DNA from: JAAEQG01 sp023133475
GTDB taxonomy: Bacteria > Planctomycetota > Phycisphaerae > UBA1845
Direction of reading: 5' to 3'
Length of the DNA stretch: 36,896 bases
Assembly: GCA_030631415.1 (NCBI GenBank)
Contig: DAOVLE010000019.1
Coordinates: 1 to 36,896 of the forward strand
The translations under genes and the position numbers were made by a program. This document shows, one piece after another, positions 1 to 7,900 of this stretch. Each line of letters starts with the position of its first letter. The first letter of the stretch is position 1. The notes below the pieces were generated by a model that had not been told where the DNA came from, did no database searches, and saw only the letters and a list, made by a program, of their open reading frames with translations.

Positions 1-153
1 CTGTCTCAGATATATGAGATGGTTCTTGTGTACCCATCGTCGCATCCGCCGGCTCCGCCGCGGCTGGCCACCACGCTTTCCGCGATGGACGCCACCCAGA
101 AATCGCTGGCCCAGGCCCTGGGCCTCTCCCGCTGGCGTAGCGAGGAGGGGTAA
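1..153 (+). CDS. C-terminal fragment of an unrecognised protein
   Basis: Reading frame 1 is open from the first base to a TAA at 151-153 and gives about 50 residues ending SLAQALGLSRWRSEEG. The composition (Pro-rich stretch, then an amphipathic helix) looks coding rather than random. The gene is cut by the window edge, so no start can be seen. I do not recognise the family; a transposase or regulator tail is possible but not supported by any motif. Confidence 0.4.
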   Translation: MSQIYEMVLVYPSSHPPAPPRLATTLSAMDATQKSLAQALGLSRWRSEEG

Positions 154-165
154 TACACCACTCCG

Positions 166-603
166 ATGCGCAACCCCCGCCGGGGTCGGGAGTTGCACTA
201 CGCTCGAAATCATCGTTGTAAACTTCCGCTAGGAATTGCAGATGCTTGTGTCGGCAGGATTGCAGGGAAACTACTCAGTGACTCTTTTCCAGCGGTGACG
301 TTCGCTTGGACAGACAGATTCAGGCGGAAGGTCACCAAGCGCGTTGGAGCTAGATGCGAGATAGTCTTTGATGTGGGGAATCGCAAAGTAGCCTCCGGCC
401 TGCTGTTACATGGCAGCGACGCACGCACAAAGAAAACACGTTATGCAGTTCTCAACCGGACGAAGATGGCAATTGAAGACGACATGTGGTTACTCAACGT
501 GTTCCTGCGCAATCCGATACCGCTTGCTGAGAGTTACGGACAGACCCGAGCGATCTGCGTTCTTTTGTACGTGTTGTCGGTGATGGCGATTGCCCTCTTT
601 TGA
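166..603 (+). CDS. Hypothetical protein with C-terminal membrane helix
   Basis: A 145-codon open frame. The first residues come from a hairpin repeat, so the true start is probably further downstream; no convincing ribosome binding site was seen. The only clear structural feature is a hydrophobic C-terminal segment (about residues 128-145, ICVLLYVLSVMAIALF). It ends 3 bases before the GTG of the next gene, which also begins with membrane helices, so the two may be co-transcribed. Base composition here is less GC-rich than in the flanks. No family recognised; it may be non-coding. Confidence 0.3.
   Translation: MRNPRRGRELHYARNHRCKLPLGIADACVGRIAGKLLSDSFPAVTFAWTDRFRRKVTKRVGARCEIVFDVGNRKVASGLLLHGSDARTKKTRYAVLNRTKMAIEDDMWLLNVFLRNPIPLAESYGQTRAICVLLYVLSVMAIALF
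170..196. repeat. GC-rich hairpin repeat
   Basis: GCAAC at the left pairs with GTTGC at the right around an inner CCCCG/CGGGG stem. It follows the stop of the truncated first gene by 17 bases and could act as a terminator-like or REP-type element, although no T-tract follows. It lies inside the first codons of the next open frame, which makes that frame's apparent ATG at 166 doubtful. Confidence 0.45.
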
Positions 604-606
604 GGG

Positions 607-2007
607 GTGAGCATATCAGCCTTATCCGTCGTCGGCGGGTGCATTGCACGATTCTTGATTAGGCCCGTCGCAAGATCATTTCAGAGCCGTATCAAGATAC
701 TAATATCATTCTGCGTTGTACCCGTTCTAGTATGTAGTGTGCTAATGTATGTACAGTCATGGCAGTCGGCCCTACTGGCATGTGTTCCTGCCTTTTTGTC
801 TTCGATTGCATTGTACGGCTGGCACGCCACTTCTCTAGTAGGACGAGTGGTAGGCTTTAACAAAAGAAGGGAGACAATCCAATGCCTATCTGGTTTGTGC
901 CCATTTCCTGAGCCCGAAACAGGAAGAGGGCAACAGACCGGTACAACAAGGCCACGAATCGGAAGGAATGATCCATGTCTTTGTGGCAGTGGGAAGAAGT
1001 ACAAGTTGTGCTGTCGGAAGAAGTTGCCTCACCAGGATAATGCAAAGGCGGAACCGGTTGGGTCGGCTATGCCAAAGCCCGGCGCGAAAGGCGCTGGCGC
1101 CCCCGCCGCGCCGCGACCCGCTCCTGTCGAGACGCAACCAGGTGGGGGTCGGCCGGTGGTCACGGCACCGCGGCCGCAGGAGGGGCAAGCGGCCGGCGGT
1201 CCGTTTGTCATTGGTCAGCGGGTGGCGCAGATCTATGAGGTGCACGGCGTTCTGGGCCGCGGGGGCATGGGGATTGTTTATCTAGGTCATAATCACGCCT
1301 CGCAGCGAGCAGTGGCGATCAAGGTTTCTCTGGGGTCGTTCGTGGACGATCCCGACGCTCGCAAGCGGTTCCTACGCGAGGCGGAGGCGTGGACGGAGTT
1401 GGTCCACCCGCACATCGTACACGCCTTCGATGTTCATGATGACCAGAGCACGAACTATCGCCCGGTGATCGTGATGGACTACTGCGCCGGAGGAGACCTG
1501 GCCAACCGGCTCTCGGGCAACAAGGGGCTGGCGATGGCCGACGCCCTGGACATCGCCATCCAGGTCTGCTGGGCGATGGAGTTCGCGCACGGCAAGGGTC
1601 ACGTGCACCGGGATCTGAAGCCAGGCAACGTGCTGCTGGACGGGGACGGCCGGGCGCTGGCGACGGTCTCGCAAGGTGGGGGCACGCCGGAGTACATGCC
1701 GCCGGAGCAGTGGGAGGGTCGAGCCGACAAACCCGCGGACATCTATTCCTTTGGGATCATGCTGTACGAGTTGCTCTGTGAGCAGCGGCCGTTTGCAGCC
1801 GAGGACCGGCTTGCCTTGCAGATTCCTCACGCGACGCAGGCGCCGCCCGAACCTCGCCAGCTCAACGACAGGATTGAGGCCCCATTGTCTTCGAGGAAGC
1901 GAAAACCGGAGCCATCGACCCTGTGGCTGATCAGGATGGCTACACCTTCACCGGCGAAGCCGGGCAGCGAATCGTCATTCAGGCAAACCGGACGTCCGGA
2001 GGCCTGA
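607..2007 (+). CDS. SEC-C motif / Ser-Thr protein kinase, degenerate and truncated
   Basis: GTG start. The N-terminus has one or two membrane helices (about residues 27-75). A SEC-C zinc-binding motif follows near residues 118-137 (GRNDPCLCGSGKKYKLCC), then an Ala/Pro-rich linker, then a Hanks-type kinase from about residue 210. Visible kinase motifs are the glycine loop GRGGMGIVYLG, the beta-3 lysine AIKV, the catalytic loop HRDLKPGN and the P+1 segment GTPEYMPPEQ. The magnesium-binding DFG and most of the activation segment are missing: GRALATV runs straight into SQGGGTPEYMPPEQ. The C-lobe stops after PEPRQLNDRIEAPLS, after which the frame crosses an unrelated sequence. Relatives phosphorylate Ser/Thr; this copy is probably inactive. 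The SEC-C, linker and kinase order is seen directly, the loss of function is inferred. Confidence 0.7.
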   Translation: MSISALSVVGGCIARFLIRPVARSFQSRIKILISFCVVPVLVCSVLMYVQSWQSALLACVPAFLSSIALYGWHATSLVGRVVGFNKRRETIQCLSGLCPFPEPETGRGQQTGTTRPRIGRNDPCLCGSGKKYKLCCRKKLPHQDNAKAEPVGSAMPKPGAKGAGAPAAPRPAPVETQPGGGRPVVTAPRPQEGQAAGGPFVIGQRVAQIYEVHGVLGRGGMGIVYLGHNHASQRAVAIKVSLGSFVDDPDARKRFLREAEAWTELVHPHIVHAFDVHDDQSTNYRPVIVMDYCAGGDLANRLSGNKGLAMADALDIAIQVCWAMEFAHGKGHVHRDLKPGNVLLDGDGRALATVSQGGGTPEYMPPEQWEGRADKPADIYSFGIMLYELLCEQRPFAAEDRLALQIPHATQAPPEPRQLNDRIEAPLSSRKRKPEPSTLWLIRMATPSPAKPGSESSFRQTGRPEA

Positions 2008-2204
2008 ATCCCCAGATCCGGCTGTATCCGCCCAACGGCAGCCCCAGGGAGGCTCTTGCGGGATCAAGTACTTACCACAATCACAGCATCGCCTACTTGA
2101 ATGGACATGTGCTCGCGGAATCCGGACAGTACACGATCCTTGTTCTGGACGATGGCAAGAATCATACCGGAGATTACATGTTGTCGATTAATCTCCTTCC
2201 GTAG
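1878..2204 (+). pseudogene. Remnant of a bacterial pre-peptidase C-terminal (PPC)-like domain
   Basis: In the +1 frame relative to the kinase, about 108 codons from 1878 to the TAG at 2202-2204 read as one PPC-like beta-sandwich: DPVADQDGYTFTGEAGQRI, then LNPQIRLYPPNGSP, then ESGQYTILVLDDGKNHTGDY. This pattern (xDxDxYxFxGxAGxxV ... LxPxLxLYxPxG ... SGxYTI) is typical of PPC domains at the ends of secreted proteins. A stop at 1875-1877 and the kinase frame lie directly upstream, so the domain has no start of its own. It is a 3' gene fragment joined to the truncated kinase near 1877. Confidence 0.6.
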
Positions 2205-2213
2205 GCGAGCTTT

Positions 2214-2486
2214 GTGGAGAGTTCCGGGCGCCATTGCCCGGGCTCTCGCGCCGGCTTGCTGCAAAGCGAACTGCTGGAGCTACTGGCGCCGCCGGGGCAT
2301 AAACGACGGGCCATCAATCGCTGGGCGCGACTCCACCGGTCCCTGGGACTCTATCTCAAGCCGCGGGCCGCGGTTGGGGGCGGCGACGAGGGCCTGATCA
2401 ACTTCATCAACCCGCAACTAGTCAAGGTCGTGCGCCAGCGCTATCTGGACGTGCAGGGGAGCCAGTGGGCCTGCCGCCAGAAGTAA
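2214..2486 (+). CDS. Hypothetical fragment, unrecognised
   Basis: A 90-codon frame that continues in the same phase as the PPC remnant after its stop. Residues about 17-75 (LLQSELLELLAPPGHKRR, then LINFINPQLVKVVRQRYLD) look protein-like and helical. The last codons overlap, on the other strand, the end of a separate coding-like fragment, so a junction lies around 2441-2486. There is no ribosome binding site or family match. It is most likely a gene piece left by rearrangement. Confidence 0.25.
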   Translation: MESSGRHCPGSRAGLLQSELLELLAPPGHKRRAINRWARLHRSLGLYLKPRAAVGGGDEGLINFINPQLVKVVRQRYLDVQGSQWACRQK

Positions 2487-2838
2487 CGCACCTGCTTGAG
2501 CTGCTCGACGGCCTGTTGGCGGGCCTCGTCGGCGGCCTTGCGGGCACGGGTGATGTCCCTGCCCACCCAGGCATCGCTGGCCTTGGCGTCGCACTCGTTC
2601 TCGCAGGTCTCGATGAGGCGCGAGGCAAGCTTGTAGAGCAGATCGGTCTGCTTGATGAGATCGCGGCTGGTTTCAGCCAACGAGGCGAGTTGTTTCACCA
2701 GTTTGTTGAGCCCGGCGTCTTCTCCCACTGAGCCGCCGCCTTGGTCACGCTTGCCTGGAACTGTTCAATATCCCCAGCAAAGAGCTTCTGCTCCTTGTCA
2801 AACTCTGCCAGCGTTCCCGCGTAGGGACCTTTCTTCGG
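2441..2838 (-). pseudogene. Frameshifted helical protein fragment, possibly from an HsdM-type methylase
   Basis: Two overlapping minus-strand frames look like one broken gene. The first, open between stops from 2838 to 2695, contains LAEFDKEQKLFAGDIEQFQ. The second, from the GTG at 2728, contains LIKQTDLLYKLASRLIETCE and ends EQLKQVRYFWRQAHWL. The second half is strongly helical with charged heptads. The last motif recalls the segment before the C-terminal domain of type I N-6 adenine methylases (HsdM), but the diagnostic tail (RFPDAxLRDV ... PGRYVGV) is absent, so that identity is tentative. 2205-2890 as a whole holds no intact gene. Confidence 0.35.
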
Positions 2839-2892
2839 CTACTAGATTGATCGCTTGTGCCGAACTGCGACCACGACGACCGGTTTTGAGTG

Positions 2893-3417
2893 TTATGGTT
2901 GATTAAGTGAGCGCTTCTTACGAAGCTCGCGCAATTCGTGTGAGCGTTTTTGCCCTTCCGTAAGCGATGCCGCAAGCTTCGCAACGATCCTTGTGGAATA
3001 CGAATCCATGTTGGTAAGTTCTCCGGCTTGCACCTTGTGCATCGAGTACCGGGTCTCTGAATCACGAAAGGCCAGTTCTGAGGCCAGAATCACGGTTCGA
3101 TCATCTTGCACATACGCTTCTCGGTAAACATGGAGCACATCCGGCACACGATAGATCAACTCTATCACTCGTGGTTGATCTATTTGTGGCCTCAACCACA
3201 ACTCGATCTCTTCACCTCCCTTGCACAGACCGCTCATAAGCAATTCAGATTGAACCGCGTCGAGAACCCCCATCACAATGCTCAAGCTGGCTCGCGCATT
3301 TCTCGTGTCATAGCTTTCTGCCTCTGTCTGACGGCCTTTGGGCGCGGGCGCCTTTTCCACCACCGCTGCTGCCACCGCCAGACTCGCTATTACAAGTGTT
3401 ATGCATGTTGTCCTCAT
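2893..3417 (-). CDS. Exported hypothetical protein
   Basis: The start is placed at the ATG at 3417, giving 174 residues, because the sequence from there is a clear signal peptide (MRTTCITLVIASLAVAAAVV). The longer frame from 3501 only adds antisense of the upstream gene. The mature part is mixed, with an acidic/basic C-terminal helix rich in Glu, Arg and Lys (about residues 145-174). No family is recognised. It begins 7 bases after the stop of the upstream membrane protein gene and is almost certainly in the same operon. It probably acts outside the cytoplasmic membrane. Confidence 0.6.
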   Translation of the reverse strand: MRTTCITLVIASLAVAAAVVEKAPAPKGRQTEAESYDTRNARASLSIVMGVLDAVQSELLMSGLCKGGEEIELWLRPQIDQPRVIELIYRVPDVLHVYREAYVQDDRTVILASELAFRDSETRYSMHKVQAGELTNMDSYSTRIVAKLAASLTEGQKRSHELRELRKKRSLNQP

Positions 3418-3424
3418 AAGTTGT

Positions 3425-4009
3425 TTACCCTTTGCCCAGGATGGTTTGCTTCGGAGAAACCAGTTTGGACAGTGCATGATAAGTTGCCATAACACTTGCA
3501 ATCATCGGTGTTGATACAGCAACGGACACAACGCTGCCTCCCAGCCAACCACTTGGTAACAGATGGGCTCGCTCCAGCAAGTCTGCCCAGACCAGCACTA
3601 TGTTTGCCGGCTGCAGATCAGTTGGTTCGGCGTATGGCGACAACCAACAAATCAGTAGTGACCAGCCAAGTCCTACAAGCACACCAACGGCCCATGCGAC
3701 GCCTGCCGGAAACCAAAACAACCACACTCTGGACGTCGTTCGTCTGCGCCGCGCTAACACATGATAAATACCCACAGCAACGAGGATGGTGGGCGTCCAC
3801 ATGATTGTGCAGCCAACAGCGGCGATGATCAGGTGTCCCGTGGGGGGCGCGATTACGCGGCGCACGAAACGTACCCAATCCGAATCGGGAGGAGAGGAGA
3901 AGACGGGGTCCAACCATAGCACCATTGCCCCACATAGGTAGGCGATGGCAACACCAGCCACATAGGGCGCTCCTACAGCAATCCACCATGATCGTGTCCA
4001 CTGGTTCAT
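3425..4009 (-). CDS. Multi-pass membrane protein, hypothetical
   Basis: 194 residues with four predicted membrane helices at about 10-32, 58-84, 92-116 and 150-175, separated by short loops including RRRRTTSR after helix 2. The positive charge of that loop suggests it is cytoplasmic. AGAAGG lies directly before the ATG. No catalytic motif or known family was recognised. It is followed after 7 bases by an exported protein on the same strand, so the pair may work together at the envelope. It sits downstream of the Rhs gene cluster; a role linked to the Rhs protein is only a positional guess. Confidence 0.6.
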   Translation of the reverse strand: MNQWTRSWWIAVGAPYVAGVAIAYLCGAMVLWLDPVFSSPPDSDWVRFVRRVIAPPTGHLIIAAVGCTIMWTPTILVAVGIYHVLARRRRTTSRVWLFWFPAGVAWAVGVLVGLGWSLLICWLSPYAEPTDLQPANIVLVWADLLERAHLLPSGWLGGSVVSVAVSTPMIASVMATYHALSKLVSPKQTILGKG

Positions 4010-4371
4010 CCTTCTCAGCGTCTCCCTATTCGTAAGAGTTCAGCCGTCTGCAATGGAGGGCATTCAAACCCTGCCGTTTCCCTATGGTTTTGGCGGCTTC
4101 GCAAGGCCCGACGAACACACCGTGGACTTCCGAGTGTGTTACACTTTCGGCGGGCTGTTTTTCAGCCCCGAAGGGGCGCAGGTTCTTAGCCACGGGCGTC
4201 AGCCCGTGGAATATAGACCGCATCTGCGCAAAAGCCCTGGAAGGGCGATGGAGCTCCCGTTCTTGAGGTTGGGCCAGCTTCCTCGTGAATAATCGCGCCC
4301 GCTACCAGTTCAACAGATGGGTCAAACGACCCATCCTACGGAACTTGTCCTCTCGTGTTCCCCCCGCAAGC
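4010..4371. repeat. Intergenic region with three hairpin repeats
   Basis: No gene is supported. The stretch contains GCCCCGAAGGGGC (4165-4177), then CCACGGGC-GTCA-GCCCGTGG (4190-4209), and GATGGGT-CAAACG-ACCCATC (4316-4335). The first two lie 12 bases apart, as in composite REP-type elements common between planctomycete genes. The third lies 36 bases beyond the end of the 4372-4887 gene and could end its transcript, although no T-run is present. Confidence 0.6.
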
Positions 4372-4887
4372 CTACGAATCTGATGCTCTAATCGTCTGCT
4401 CCGTGACTAACTCGTGTAAGCCTCGCCGAACCGGCATCGGAGTTGCAGAACGAAGTAGACTGCACACCCGAGAAGGGCCACGTTCTGTCGGTATTTCCGC
4501 GAGGAAGCCGCCGGCATAGAGGCGAAACAACTCACTGCCATCTTGCGACACGACGCAAGGGGCACTAGCTCGGATAACTTTTTGGTCAGAACTGAGATCC
4601 CTGGTCTGGTAAACACAGTTGAACATGGCCAGGGCAATCCTATGCTGCTCTGTTGATGGCTGAACAGTGAATTCCCTTCCACTCCTTGGGAAGCTGAAAC
4701 GGAGCGGTCGCCCAGGGTCGATCATTTCAACGAGCCGGTACACTATCTGATCATCCTGATCATCCTGCAATGAAGGCTGTCGCAGCCACCAAGCGATGGC
4801 TATCAGCCCGATTACGCTTAGTACGAGGAGCGCGGCGGCCAACATCACTTCCGTTCGGTGTTTCCGTGCCTTACGTTCCACAGTCAA
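4372..4887 (-). CDS. Membrane-anchored small protein downstream of rhs
   Basis: 171 residues beginning at TTG 4887, with GGAG about eight bases upstream; a GTG two codons later is an alternative. A basic N-terminus (RKARKHR) and one membrane helix (about residues 14-35, VMLAAALLVLSVIGLIAIAW) suggest an N-in anchor with the rest outside. The remainder is a small mixed domain with two cysteines in FNCVYQT and APCVVSQD that might pair. No family is recognised. It starts 83 bases after the end of the Rhs gene on the same strand, the position normally held by an Rhs immunity gene. That role is inference from position only. Confidence 0.6.
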   Translation of the reverse strand: MTVERKARKHRTEVMLAAALLVLSVIGLIAIAWWLRQPSLQDDQDDQIVYRLVEMIDPGRPLRFSFPRSGREFTVQPSTEQHRIALAMFNCVYQTRDLSSDQKVIRASAPCVVSQDGSELFRLYAGGFLAEIPTERGPSRVCSLLRSATPMPVRRGLHELVTEQTIRASDS

Positions 4888-4970
4888 AGCCGCTCTCCGC
4901 TCATGCTCGCTCGCACACTTCAGACAGTCAAGCCGCAGACAACTACATCACCACAATAGCATTTCCAACG

Positions 4971-7900
4971 TTACGGTCCACTCTTCTGCGGCGATTTTGT
5001 GACCGGAGTGCCTCCGCGCCACACAATCACGCTTCCCCATCGTGTGGGCACGTAATAGACCTTACCGGGGTATCCCGTAACGGTAGCACCGGTCGCATCA
5101 GCCAACTCTTGGATATACTCTGCGCCCTCCTTGCCAGCCGCCACGTTACATCCTGCACACTCGATCTCTGCCCCTTCCCCGAGAGCCTCGCCGATGTCCT
5201 TCGTGCCCTTATCATGACCCGCTAGCACGCTTGCCGGGCCGACGATTTGTATTTCTTCTGAACCGTGGTTGATGATTGTGATCTTGCTGATTTCACCCTC
5301 GTCCTCCTTGATCTTGCGCAGCTTCTTGGCAAGTTCTTCTGTAGTCTTGGCAGTGATTCTGACCTTCGTTCCGTCTTTCAAGACAACCACAACCTCTGAT
5401 GGTCCATTCTCCTCCTCGTCCCCCTTCTTTTTCTTCTTCTTCTTCTTCTTATCACCTCCCTCATCATCCGTCTTTTCCTTGCATGCCTCGAATCCGTATG
5501 GATCGAAGAAGGTCCACGGGTTGTTACCGACATAGCTGTATCCGTTTCCGGATTCCCACGGATCGCCCCAGATGCCGATCACGTCTCTTGTCGTAAAGCG
5601 GCCCGCGTGGGGATCGAGGTAGCGGGTTCGGTAGTGGTACCAGCCCGTTTCGGGATCGTAGCGGCGGCCGGTGAAAAGGCTGTAGTTACCTATGCCTGAC
5701 GGATCGCCGGAGATCGGCCTGAGAGTTGCGGGATCAACAGGCTGGCCGTAGTCACCGTACTCGTAGCGTTCGACTATGTTTCCGGCAGCGTCGGTGATGG
5801 CCATGACGTTGTACATGTCGTCGGTGTGGTAGAAGTAGTCTTCCGATGTGCCGTTGGTGTCCACGTCGCGCTGCATACTCAGCACTTCATCGATGCAGTT
5901 GCCATAAACGTAAGTAGCCAGCGTGCTGCCCTGGCCATCTTGTTCCTCGATTACCTGCCACTGGCTCTGGCCGCCGTAGAAGAAGCGGGTTTGAGTCGGC
6001 CCGTCCGCTATGCCGTCGGCGTCGACGATCTTGGCAATGCGGCGGCCGAAGCAGTTGTAAGCGTAGGTGTGTCGTTGGCCGGTGGTCAGGTCGTGGTACT
6101 CGACCATCTGGTTACGGTAGTCGTAGGTGATCGTGGCCAATGTTGTCGCGCCGCTTGGGTCCGTTCGCGTGATCAGGTTGCCGTTGGCGTCATACTGCCG
6201 GGCACCGGAAGGCGTGGTCGTGTATTGATTCATCTGATAGTCAGCCGGGTTGGGAACCACATCGTCCATCGTGTAGGTTCCAACGTAGGCGTTGGGGTCA
6301 GGGTTCCCAATCACATCGATCCGGTTGTGGACGCCGTCCAGGTTGTAGGTCGTATCGCGCAGTGTACCGTCGCCGGCGTTTACAATGGTGCGAATCAAGC
6401 GGTAGGCTGCGTCGTAGTGATAGTTGTGTGTCGTGTTGGTGCGTTCGTCAGTCCGCGAGGTCTTGTTGAACATGGCATCCCAGGTGTAGGTGCGGTGGTC
6501 ACGTATCGCCCCGGTGCCCAGGTCAGCCTGATGCTTGCTTCGGGTCATACGCCTGACGTTGTCGTACCCAAAGGTTGCCCGAACGTTGTTGCTGTAATCA
6601 CGCTGCGCTACGCGATAGGAACCAATGTAATTGTACTGGGCGATGTCCGAGATCAAAAGGTCACTGATGGTGGCTTTACGATCCAACTCGTCGAAGGTGT
6701 TGGTTACGCAGCGCCCGCCCGGGTTCGTGAGGGTCAGCAGATTGCCGAGCGTGTCGAACGTAGCAGAGCCAGTTCCACTCCATTCGCCGCCGTTGGCCTC
6801 CAAGGTCTCCTCGGTAGTATTGCCCAACGAATCATACTTGTGTGTGACCGCTGAATCGTTGTCTTCCGCCCGAACGATCCGCGACCTCCCGTCGTACTGG
6901 TAAAGCTCGATCGTGGTATCGTCGGAGACACCCGGGCCGGGGGCAATGTTCCGGGTGGTCAAACGGTCGAGCAGGTCGAATGTGTTGGTGACCGCACTGC
7001 CGTTGGCATCAGTGGTGGCGATTGGGTTGTGGTGAACGTCGTAGACGTAAGTGTGCAACGTGTCGTCAGCGTGCCGTTTACCGGTCATGCGGAAGAGCAC
7101 ATCGTATATGTAAGTCGTGGTGTTGCCGTTGTCGTCGGTCTGGCTGGTGAGGCGAGAGGAGTCATCCCAGCCCTTGGCTGTGACGATGTCGGGTCCATCG
7201 CCGTCGGCTCCGTCTCCGTCCATATCATAGGTGGTGGCGGCAAGGCGGCTTAGCCCGTCATAGGCATACCGTGTTTTGTGTGCCAGAGCGTCGATAGCTA
7301 GCGTGTGGTTGTAACGCGAATCGTGGCCAAAGGTGTGGGTGTTGCCCATGTTGTCGGTGCTCTGGATGACCCGGTCCAGGCTGTCGTAGGCATAAGTGGT
7401 GGTGAAAACCTCATCCGGCGCCGACAGATCGGACTTGTCCACCTCGGTCAAGGAGGTGACGTTCGAGTTGCCGTCGTAGCCGAACGTTCTGGTGTTCCCC
7501 TTGGCATCGGTGATGACGAGCCGTCGATTGGCGGTGTCGTAGCCTATCAATGTTGGATGGTCATTGTCATCAACGATCCTGGTGACCTGTGAGTTGTCGC
7601 TCCATTCGATGGCTGTGGTTGCCTGGCCGTCATCGATAGGCGCGCCTGTGGTGGTGTCGAAGAACTCGACGACCTCCCGCGTCAAGCGGTCCAAAGTATC
7701 ATATTGGTAGGCCACCTCCGAAAGGCGCACGTTTCCAGCGATGCCCGCCACGTCGAGGAGTTCGCCGTCGGTGCGGACGGACACGCGATTACCTTTGGCA
7801 TCGTAGTGATATGTTCTCACGTTGCCCATCGCGTCGGTCGAGGCCAACAAGCGGTCATAGCTGTCGTGCGTATACGTGGTAACCCGCGGGGTATCCTCCA

